Origin: Lachnospiraceae bacterium | GTDB lineage: Bacteria; Bacillota; Clostridia; Lachnospirales; Lachnospiraceae | Assembly: GCA_003489085.1 (NCBI GenBank) | Contig: DNJM01000113.1 | Location: 1-8,998 of the forward strand | Reading direction: 5' to 3' | Length of the DNA: 8,998 bases | In this document: positions 1-4,766 of the stretch, piece after piece | How positions within the stretch are numbered: the stretch's first letter is position 1 | Layout: each line of letters begins with the position of its first letter | Notes under the pieces: generated by a model | Told to the model about the DNA's origin: nothing | Databases searched by the model: none | What the model saw: only the letters and a program-made list of their open reading frames with translations | Program-made: the position numbers and the translations under genes

Positions 1-399
1 GATATCAGTATTGGCCTGAATGGGATTCAGGGATTGTCCAGAATGGAAGGCAACCCGGAAAAGGCAGAACGCATGGAGCAGAAACTGAAAGCTCTGATGG
101 AAATTATGGAAATCGGTGTTTATGTGGATACGTCGGCTATGAAAGAAGCGCTCCGTACAAAAAACAAAGAGATTATTTTTGATGTTCTGTCCAAATTGAT
201 ACTTAATATTAAAAACAAATATTTTTTAGAGGAATCGGAATTATATCCCCATCTGTCTTTTTCAGAGACAGCGCCTGAGAATGTGGGATTAATGTTAAAA
301 AAATGCTTTGAGGATGACAAAGAACTTGACTTTATAAAAGAAGATACACGATATAAAAAATTGATGGAAGAACTGAAATCTATAAAGGGTAAAGCCTGA
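1..399 (+). CDS. C-terminal part of an unrecognised protein (5' end outside the window)
   Basis: The reading frame is open from the first base and ends at TGA 397-399, giving at least 132 residues of a larger protein. A TTG at 34 and an ATG at 43 lie in frame, but neither has a convincing ribosome binding site, so I read this as the tail of a gene that begins upstream. The visible part is charged and predicted helical, with no membrane segment and no cysteines. Its end (FEDDKELDFIKEDTRYKKLM) resembles the closing helix often seen at the end of TPR-type helical repeat proteins, but that similarity is generic. The first half could equally be the linker or sensor part of a regulator. I do not recognise the family and assign no function. 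The next gene starts 67 bases downstream on the same strand. Confidence 0.65.
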   Translation, partial: DISIGLNGIQGLSRMEGNPEKAERMEQKLKALMEIMEIGVYVDTSAMKEALRTKNKEIIFDVLSKLILNIKNKYFLEESELYPHLSFSETAPENVGLMLKKCFEDDKELDFIKEDTRYKKLMEELKSIKGKA

Positions 400-466
400 G
401 TATGCACATCATGGCAGCTCCTTCATACTATTAGATATAGAAATATATGGAGGAGCAAATCTTATA

Positions 467-1009
467 ATGGAAGAAAAGTCAAAGCTTTTAATGAATTCCT
501 GCGATTTTATGGGTGTGAAGCCAGTCATGGTGGATTTACCGTATCCGCCGATTCAGGTGAAAGAGAAAAATCGGACCTATGCCAATTTACTCAGCATTGA
601 TTATTGCGGCGCTGTTTCTGAAATGACAGCCATTACCCAGTACATCAATAATGAAAATCGTTTATCCTGTGAAAGATGTCCAGTGGCGCGGACAATTTTG
701 GGGATTGCCATGGCGGAAATGATACATCTCCAAAAACTGGCCGAATTAATCTTTCTGTTGGGCGGTTCCATTGATTTTGTAGCGAGACATCAGGATGGGC
801 GTCAGCGTATGTGGACGCCGGAATATATGACGATTCCGGAAAATGAGGAAAAAATGTTAATGGCGGATATCGAGGCTGAGAAAGCCACGATCAATCAGTA
901 TCGGATGCATATGAAGATGATCAGTGATTCCTGTGTCAATGCGGTGCTGGCACGGATTATTCAGGACGAAGAATATCATATCATGCTGCTCCAGATGTTA
1001 CGAAAATGA
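467..1009 (+). CDS. Ferritin-like (CotJC/Mn-catalase-like) dinuclear metal protein
   Basis: This 180-aa protein has a ferritin-type four-helix bundle with a full set of dinuclear metal ligands. Two internally similar halves each carry a Glu followed seven residues later by Tyr (E52...Y59 and E138...Y145), then an ExxH motif (E84/H87 and E168/H171). The N-terminal segment (LPYPPIQV, residues 24-31) and the following helix, ending GAVSEMTAITQYI, match my recollection of clostridial proteins annotated as Mn-catalase or spore-coat CotJC-like ferritins. Family members bind two Fe or Mn ions and act on peroxide or oxygen; peroxide detoxification is the likely but unproven role here. Three cysteines (C47 and the C68-C71 CxxC) are unusual for a plain catalase. 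The ATG at 467 is chosen because GGAGGAG lies at 449-455, a slightly long spacing of 11. The protein is complete and has no signal peptide. Confidence 0.8.
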   Translation: MEEKSKLLMNSCDFMGVKPVMVDLPYPPIQVKEKNRTYANLLSIDYCGAVSEMTAITQYINNENRLSCERCPVARTILGIAMAEMIHLQKLAELIFLLGGSIDFVARHQDGRQRMWTPEYMTIPENEEKMLMADIEAEKATINQYRMHMKMISDSCVNAVLARIIQDEEYHIMLLQMLRK

Positions 1010-1066
1010 TGCTTCGTATCACTCAAATCTGTGCATGAAAAGAGAGGAAAAAATAAAAAAATTTAC

Positions 1067-1081
1067 CTATAATGATAATCA
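1067..1081 (+). promoter_or_regulatory. Candidate PerR/Fur-type operator overlapping a -10 element
   Basis: The sequence CTATAATGATAATCA lies 17 bases before the AraC-type start codon. It matches the Per box consensus TTATAATNATTATAA at 11 of 14 specified positions. Thirteen consecutive bases (1069-1081) also match the classical 19-bp Fur box. The TATAAT at 1068-1073 is a perfect -10 hexamer, although no good -35 lies 17 bases upstream. An operator covering the -10 and placed between a ferritin-like gene and a regulator would fit metal or peroxide control. The right half of the dyad is imperfect, and AT-rich DNA produces such matches by chance, so this remains a candidate. Confidence 0.35.
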
Positions 1082-1097
1082 CAGGGAGGACAAATTC

Positions 1098-1952
1098 ATG
1101 GAATGGATTGAGAGATTAAATGAAGCGATAAACTATATTGAAGAGCATTTGGCCGATGAGATTGATTATGAGGAACTTGCAAAAATAGCCGGCTGTTCGA
1201 CCTATCATTTTCAGAGGATGTTCGCATATATGGCAAATGTTTCTTTGTCTGAGTATATCCGGCGGCGTAAAATGTCTTTGGCCGCAGTGGACCTGCAGGG
1301 CGGCGATGCAAAGATAATTGATGTAGCCCTGAAGTATGGTTACAGTTCGCCGACGGCTTTTAACAGGGCCTTTCAGACGATTCATGGAATTGCACCATCC
1401 CTTGTGCGGAGTCAAGGGGTTTCTGTGAAATCCTTCCCTCCGATGACATTTAAGATCACTGTGAAGGGAGTCGAAGAAATGAATTATCGAATTGAGAAGA
1501 AAGAAGCCTTTCGGATTGTCGGCGTATCTCGGCCATTGTACAAAGAGATTGAAAAGAACTTTGCCATTGTTCCGAAGATGTGGCAGGACGCCGCTGTGGA
1601 CGGGACGATTCCAAAGCTGGCGGGTATGATGGATACACTGGTGAAGGGGGTTCTGGGTGTGAGCGCCTGCAACTCAGATGAAGAATGGAAATATTTTATT
1701 GCGGTCGCAAGTTCAATGACTGCGGATGGTGTTTTTGAAGCGTATACAATCCCGTCGTTTACATGGGCAATTTTCCCGGGCGAAGGTATTTGCCCGCAGG
1801 CGATCCAGCAATTGGAGCAGCGGATTGTCACCGAATGGCTGCCAACTTCCGGTTACGAATACGACAATGGGCCGGATGTGGAACTGTATATCAGTCCGGA
1901 TCCCCAGAATGCTAAGTTTGAAGTGTGGATTCCGGTGGTGAAAAAACAGTAA
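1098..1952 (+). CDS. AraC-family regulator with GyrI-like effector-binding domain
   Basis: This 284-aa protein starts with an AraC/XylS double helix-turn-helix domain (about residues 4-105). The first HTH is around YEELAKIAGCSTYHFQRMF and the second around IDVALKYGYSSPTAFNRAFQ, followed by the usual G(I)AP ending. Residues about 128-284 form a GyrI-like/Bacterial transcription activator effector-binding domain, ending in the typical VELYI...KFEVWIPV strands. This Rob/BmrR-like layout normally senses small, often lipophilic or cationic compounds and activates transcription in the cytoplasm. The frame is open back to 924 and overlaps the previous gene. I chose ATG 1098 because GGGAGGA lies at 1084-1090 and the AraC domain begins right at this methionine. 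Plausible targets are its own promoter, the ferritin-like gene, or the promoter at 1957. The ligand is unknown. Confidence 0.88.
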   Translation: MEWIERLNEAINYIEEHLADEIDYEELAKIAGCSTYHFQRMFAYMANVSLSEYIRRRKMSLAAVDLQGGDAKIIDVALKYGYSSPTAFNRAFQTIHGIAPSLVRSQGVSVKSFPPMTFKITVKGVEEMNYRIEKKEAFRIVGVSRPLYKEIEKNFAIVPKMWQDAAVDGTIPKLAGMMDTLVKGVLGVSACNSDEEWKYFIAVASSMTADGVFEAYTIPSFTWAIFPGEGICPQAIQQLEQRIVTEWLPTSGYEYDNGPDVELYISPDPQNAKFEVWIPVVKKQ

Positions 1953-1956
1953 AAAT

Positions 1957-1986
1957 TTGATATTTTATGGAGAATTCCGATATTAT
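1957..1986 (+). promoter_or_regulatory. Candidate sigma-A promoter for the DUF1858-tudS pair
   Basis: TTGATA (1957-1962, 5 of 6 against TTGACA) is separated by 18 bases from TATTAT (1981-1986, 5 of 6 against TATAAT). It lies in the 101-base gap just after the AraC gene stop and would start transcription near 1993, about 60 bases before the next start codon. The region is AT-rich, so chance matches are possible. Confidence 0.5.
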
Positions 1987-2004
1987 ATGGTATGATATTT
2001 CATG
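1959..2004 (+). repeat. Three short direct repeats GATATTnnATG(G)
   Basis: GATATTTTATGG (1959-1970), GATATTATATGG (1979-1990) and GATATTTCATG (1994-2004) form three same-strand copies of one pattern, starting 20 and then 15 bases apart. They span the -35 to +10 region of the candidate promoter. AraC-type proteins bind direct repeats, so these could be sites for the regulator encoded immediately upstream. The copies are short and AT-rich, so this is inference only. Confidence 0.4.
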
Positions 2005-2053
2005 TGCTCTGTAATGCGCAGGCATTATTTCAGGAAAGAAAGGCGGAGGAAAT

Positions 2054-2395
2054 ATGCAGACAATAATTATCGGAATTCTTATTATTGCTGTACCTATGAT
2101 TGCTTATTGTGTTGGTACGGTGATGCGGGATGAAATGTACGCCAAAGAGGCCGATGGAGAAATAACGGCCGCAAAGGATAATAAAAATTTCATGGTGACC
2201 AGAGATACAAAAATGGGGCAGATTCTTGCCATGGATAAGGGTATGGGGGATTTTTTGATGCAGGCAGGGATGCACTGTGTGACCTGTGCTTCGGCAACGA
2301 GTGAATCTTTGGAAATGGCCTGTACCGTCCATGGCCTTAATGTGGATCAAACGGTAACTTCTATCAATGCATATCTGGCAGAGGAAAATGAATAA
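2054..2395 (+). CDS. Membrane-anchored DUF1858 (redox disulfide domain) protein
   Basis: This 113-aa protein begins with one hydrophobic segment (about residues 3-22), with a short charged linker after it. Residues about 47-110 form a DUF1858 domain, the 'hybrid cluster protein-associated redox disulfide domain'. The diagnostic parts are present: V(T)RDTKMGQILAMDKG, then GMHCVTCASATSESLEMAC with the CxxC pair C75/C78, then the HGLNVDQ...INAYL ending. Such domains are usually soluble and about 65-75 aa, so the N-terminal membrane anchor is an addition. The domain's biochemical role is not established; the CxxC suggests thiol-disulfide exchange or persulfide carriage. GGAGG at 2045-2049 supports the ATG at 2054. 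The tudS-like gene starts 14 bases after this stop, so the two are probably co-transcribed and work together. Confidence 0.85.
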   Translation: MQTIIIGILIIAVPMIAYCVGTVMRDEMYAKEADGEITAAKDNKNFMVTRDTKMGQILAMDKGMGDFLMQAGMHCVTCASATSESLEMACTVHGLNVDQTVTSINAYLAEENE

Positions 2396-2408
2396 AGGGA
2401 TGTCATGC

Positions 2409-2852
2409 ATGAAAGTATTAGTGAGCGCCTGTCTGATGGGCAGGAATTGTAAATATAACGGAGGCAACAATTACAGCGTTGAACTTCAGGACTTTCTAAA
2501 TGGAAAAGAGGTCATCGAGGTATGTCCGGAGGTGGCTGCCGGTATGCCGGTTCCAAGACCGCCTGTGGAAATTGTGGAAGGTGTTGTTACAGACATTCAT
2601 GGGAAGAATGTCGATGTTTTGTATCGTCAGGGGGTTGCCAAGGTGATGGAGCAGATTCAGAATGAGGATATTGAATATGCAGTGCTGCAGTCCCGAAGTC
2701 CAACCTGTGGTGTGAAGCAGATTTATGATGGTACATTTTCAAAGAAATTGATTGAAGGTCGGGGAATTTTAGCTGAGGCGCTCATTCGGGCCGGATATCG
2801 GGTTATCGATGTCGAAGATCTAAAAAATGATACTATATCGCGCGAAGCTTGA
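2409..2852 (+). CDS. TudS/DUF523 family Fe-S protein (thiouracil desulfurase-like)
   Basis: This 147-aa protein matches DUF523 over its whole length: MKVLVSACLMG and NCKYNGGNN at the N-terminus, EVCPEVAAGMPVPRPPVE in the middle, and QSRSPTCG near residues 94-101. The three conserved cysteines expected to bind a [4Fe-4S] cluster are C8, C39 and C100; C14 is a further N-terminal cysteine. Characterised DUF523 proteins (TudS) remove sulfur from thiouracils through that cluster, with the residues around CPE and SPTC forming the active site. The physiological substrate in this organism is unknown. The frame is open back to 2367, but ATG 2409 is preferred because family members start exactly at MK(V/I)LVSACL and AAAGGGA lies at 2394-2400. 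The gene follows the DUF1858 gene after 13 bases. It ends before a 347-base gene-free stretch. Confidence 0.9.
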   Translation: MKVLVSACLMGRNCKYNGGNNYSVELQDFLNGKEVIEVCPEVAAGMPVPRPPVEIVEGVVTDIHGKNVDVLYRQGVAKVMEQIQNEDIEYAVLQSRSPTCGVKQIYDGTFSKKLIEGRGILAEALIRAGYRVIDVEDLKNDTISREA

Positions 2853-2909
2853 CGGAGCGCGCCCATGCGGAGCATCTGACATACAGTATGCCCGGAAGGA
2901 AAAAATCTC
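2853..2909 (+). other. Short spacer after the tudS-like gene
   Basis: No gene is visible here. A CGCGC/GCGCG pair around the stop codon (about 2836-2861) and a CATACAGTATG dyad near 2880-2890 could form small hairpins. Neither is followed by a T-run, so I do not call a terminator. The CATACAGTATG dyad lies about 20 bases upstream of the riboswitch promoter -35 and could be a protein site. Confidence 0.3.
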
Positions 2910-2938
2910 TTGCGGAAATGTCGATAAGGTGATATATT
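2910..2938 (+). promoter_or_regulatory. Candidate sigma-A promoter of the riboswitch operon
   Basis: TTGCGG (2910-2915) and TATATT (2933-2938, 5 of 6) are separated by exactly 17 bases. Transcription would start near 2945, within a few bases of the 5' strand of the riboswitch P1 helix (2947). That position is what an RNA leader element needs. The -35 matches only its conserved TTG. Confidence 0.6.
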
Positions 2939-2946
2939 AGTATTAA

Positions 2947-3048
2947 GCAAAAAAGGGAGTAGCTGAACACCCGCGAGGGTGGGTTTGAAATCGTCAACCG
3001 ATACTTAAGAAGTATCCGTATCAAATGAGATAGCAAGACTTTTATTGC
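2947..3048 (+). promoter_or_regulatory. yybP-ykoY-type Mn2+ riboswitch aptamer
   Basis: The leader carries the hallmarks of the yybP-ykoY family: AGGGAGTAGC (2954-2963) on the 5' side, TGAAATCGTCA (2986-2996) in the first arm, and GATAGCAAGACTTTT (3029-3043) on the 3' side. The P1 helix pairs AAAAG (2951-2955) with CTTTT (3039-3043) and GCAA (2947-2950) with TTGC (3045-3048), leaving only A3044 bulged. A 7-bp hairpin GATACTT/AAGTATC (3000-3016) and a TATC/GATA hairpin with loop AAATGA (3019-3032) supply the remaining arms. The last is in the place of the metal-binding L3 loop. Family members sense Mn2+ and mostly switch Mn2+ export or tolerance genes on. The next gene begins at 3200. The assignment is by remembered consensus, without a covariance model search. 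Confidence 0.85.
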
Positions 3049-3077
3049 GGCAGACGTCGTGGTAGGAGTCTTTTTTT
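3035..3077 (+). terminator. Riboswitch-controlled intrinsic terminator
   Basis: Bases 3035-3051 pair without interruption with 3056-3072, a 17-bp stem including seven G-U pairs closed by the 4-base loop AGAC. The stem runs into seven T residues (3071-3077). Its 5' arm is the same AAGACTTTTATTGC that forms the 3' strand of the aptamer P1 helix. The two folds therefore exclude each other: metal-bound aptamer would prevent termination, giving an ON switch. Confidence 0.85.
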
Positions 3078-3199
3078 ATTACATAAGAAGCTCCCTTCCA
3101 TTTAAAAAAGAACATTTTCGGAATGAATGGATTCTTTTCAAAAAGAGCAAAAACGCGATAAAAGCCGCATACACTTGCTGAAGAAAGAGAGGAAAAGAT
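3078..3199 (+). other. Untranslated leader between riboswitch terminator and first gene
   Basis: These 122 bases hold no convincing gene. A 12-codon frame (ATG 3123 to TAA 3161) lacks a good ribosome binding site. AAAAGAA and TTCTTTT could form a weak AT-rich hairpin near 3106-3139. The last part holds the AGAGAGG ribosome binding site (3186-3192) of the next gene. Confidence 0.4.
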
Positions 3200-3631
3200 A
3201 TGAGTAACGAAATCATGAGACGGGAGATGCGGGAAGCGATTGCTGCGGGGGAAAGAGCGCTGAATAGTCTGCGGGCTGCACAGGAAAAGCTGAACAGTGC
3301 CAGAGGCTGGGGGATTTTCGATATGCTGGGCGGCGGATTGCTTACGGATATGATTAAGCATTCTAAAATCAATGACGCTGCCGGCTATATGGAGGATGCC
3401 AAACGGGACCTGCAGATTTTCCAGAGAGAGCTGGCGGATATTCATGTACCGATGGAACTGCGGATGGAGGTCGGAGGGTTCCTGTCCTTTGCCGATTTCT
3501 TCTTCGATGGAATCGTGGCAGATTACCTGGTACAATCCAGAATTGCAGATGCCAGAGAGCAGGTAAGTGACGCGATACGCAGAGTAGAAGTGCTGCTGCT
3601 GGATCTGAAGCAAATGCACGGATATATGTAG
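3200..3631 (+). CDS. Uncharacterised 143-aa helical protein, first gene after the Mn2+ riboswitch
   Basis: This soluble-looking protein has no signal peptide and no clear membrane helix. It is built from long amphipathic helices: residues about 1-34 and 56-82, then about 106-140, which is likely coiled-coil. Two glycine/aromatic-rich stretches connect them: RGWGIFDMLGGGLLTDMIKH (35-54) and GGFLSFADFFFDGIVADYLV (92-111). The pattern W-G-x-x-D-M-L-G-G-G...KHSKI-D/N-DA...FADFFFDG...AD looks like a conserved family signature that I have seen only in hypothetical proteins. No cysteine, and few candidate metal ligands (H54, H82, H140 and several D/E), argue against a classical metalloenzyme. The start is fixed by AGAGAGG at 3186-3192. 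It opens a four-gene operon and is the gene most directly placed under riboswitch control. The function is unknown; a partner or regulator of the membrane proteins downstream is possible. Confidence 0.85.
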   Translation: MSNEIMRREMREAIAAGERALNSLRAAQEKLNSARGWGIFDMLGGGLLTDMIKHSKINDAAGYMEDAKRDLQIFQRELADIHVPMELRMEVGGFLSFADFFFDGIVADYLVQSRIADAREQVSDAIRRVEVLLLDLKQMHGYM

Positions 3632-3665
3632 ACCGATGCTATGATAGTCGAAAGGAGAGAATGCA

Positions 3666-4025
3666 ATGGGATGCTTGGGAAATGTTATATGGTTTTTATG
3701 CGGCGGTGCAATCAGCGGATTGAGCTGGTGTCTGGCCGGGTGTCTCTGGTGTATTACGATTGTAGGAATGCCGATGGGTGTGCAGTGCTTTAAATTCGCA
3801 GCGCTGAGCTTCTGTCCATTTGGCCGGGAGGTACGTTATGGAGGCGGAGCCGGATCTTTTTTACTGAATGTGATCTGGCTGCTGGTCTCCGGACTGCCGC
3901 TGGCGATTGAGCACCTGGCAATTGGATTCGTGCTTTGTCTTACAGTGATCGGAATTCCATTTGGAATGCAGCAGTTTAAGCTGGCAAAGCTGGCATTGAT
4001 GCCGTTCGGATCAGAAGTATACTAA
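3666..4025 (+). CDS. YccF domain (DUF307) inner-membrane protein
   Basis: This 119-aa membrane protein consists of two copies of the YccF motif. Copy one has NVIWFLCGG (6-14) followed by LWCITIVGMPMGVQCFKFA and CPFG (to 53). Copy two has NVIWLLVSG (68-76) followed by LCLTVIGIPFGMQQFKLA and MPFG (to 115). Each copy supplies about two hydrophobic segments, so three or four membrane helices are expected. The length fits the family. Members occur across bacteria and have no established biochemical function. The AAAGGAG at 3651-3657 supports ATG 3666; another ATG at 3661 is out of frame. It starts 34 bases after the 143-aa gene, so it very probably shares the riboswitch-controlled transcript. Confidence 0.9.
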   Translation: MGCLGNVIWFLCGGAISGLSWCLAGCLWCITIVGMPMGVQCFKFAALSFCPFGREVRYGGGAGSFLLNVIWLLVSGLPLAIEHLAIGFVLCLTVIGIPFGMQQFKLAKLALMPFGSEVY

Positions 4026-4058
4026 TGAGGAAAGGTTTAAAATAAGAGGATAACATAT

Positions 4059-4766
4059 ATGAGGTTTACAATCGAACATTTGAAAAAATATTTTGAAACG
4101 AAGGAAGTGCTCCGGGATGTTAATTTTACCTTTGAAAGCGGGAAAATCTATGGACTGCTGGGAAGAAATGGAGCCGGGAAAACGACATTGTTTAATTGTC
4201 TGAACCGGGATCTTCCGATAGATGGGGGAAGATTCTATTTGGAAGAGGACGGGCAGGAGAAGGTACTCGAACCGGAAAATATCGGCTATGTGCTGTCGAC
4301 TCCGACCGTACCGGAATTTCTGACCGGGCGGGAATTCCTGAAGTTCTTTCTGGAGATCAACGAGAAGAGTATACCGGATCCACAGCCGCTGGACGCCTAT
4401 TTTGATTTTATGAGTATTGCGCCGGAGGATCGGGATAAGCTGCTGAAGGACTATTCCCATGGGATGAAGAATAAAATGCAGATGCTGATTCATATGATTG
4501 CCCGGCCGAAGCTGCTTCTTCTGGATGAGCCGCTGACGTCTCTGGATGTAGTTGTAGCAGAAGAGATGAAGCAGAGGCTTCGAGCGTTGAAGGAGGGAAG
4601 GATTATTATTTTCTCTACGCATATTATGGATCTGGCACTGGATTTGTGCGATGAGATCGTGCTGCTGAATCATGGTGTACTGGAGCCTGTGGATCAGTCT
4701 AACCTGAACGAACAGGAATTCAAAGAGAAAATCATCGCCGCACTCAGGGAGGAGCATTATGCATAA
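4059..4766 (+). CDS. ABC transporter ATP-binding protein
   Basis: This 235-aa nucleotide-binding subunit has a clear Walker A (GLLGRNGAGKTT, 32-43) and Walker B (LLLLDEP, 152-158). The D-loop is SLD (161-163) and the H-loop ends in STH (H188). The ABC signature reads YSHGM (132-136) instead of LSGGQ. The Q-loop region (IGYVLSTPTVPEFLT, 75-89) has no glutamine at the usual place. Both deviations occur in some ABC-2 exporter ATPases, and ATP binding and hydrolysis motifs are otherwise intact. Together with the overlapping permease gene it should form an ABC-2-type exporter or membrane-remodelling complex; the substrate cannot be read from the sequence. AGAGGA at 4045-4050 supports the start. 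The gap to the YccF gene is 33 bases, with no terminator seen. Confidence 0.92.
   Translation: MRFTIEHLKKYFETKEVLRDVNFTFESGKIYGLLGRNGAGKTTLFNCLNRDLPIDGGRFYLEEDGQEKVLEPENIGYVLSTPTVPEFLTGREFLKFFLEINEKSIPDPQPLDAYFDFMSIAPEDRDKLLKDYSHGMKNKMQMLIHMIARPKLLLLDEPLTSLDVVVAEEMKQRLRALKEGRIIIFSTHIMDLALDLCDEIVLLNHGVLEPVDQSNLNEQEFKEKIIAALREEHYA

Noticed and set aside
399..429. AGTATG...CATACT hairpin after the first gene as a terminator
   Set aside because: It has only six pairs, a 19-base loop and no T-run.
924..1097. Longer N-terminus for the AraC-type regulator
   Set aside because: The extension overlaps the ferritin-like gene in another frame, has no ribosome binding site, and precedes the point where the AraC domain normally begins.
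2836..2861. CGCGC/GCGCG pairing at the tudS-like stop as a terminator
   Set aside because: The stem is five pairs, the loop is large and no T-run follows.
3123..3161. 12-codon frame in the operon leader as a possible regulatory peptide
   Set aside because: It has no convincing ribosome binding site and no attenuator follows it; the leader is already explained by the riboswitch.
3005..3619. Minus-strand frame of 204 codons opposite the 143-aa gene and the riboswitch terminator
   Set aside because: It has no family resemblance and covers both the RNA switch and a gene with a good ribosome binding site; it is an antisense shadow.
4011..4757. Minus-strand frame of 248 codons opposite the ABC ATPase
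   Set aside because: The plus strand encodes intact Walker A, Walker B and H-loop motifs; the antisense translation is rich in Gln, His, Leu and Phe with no known motif.
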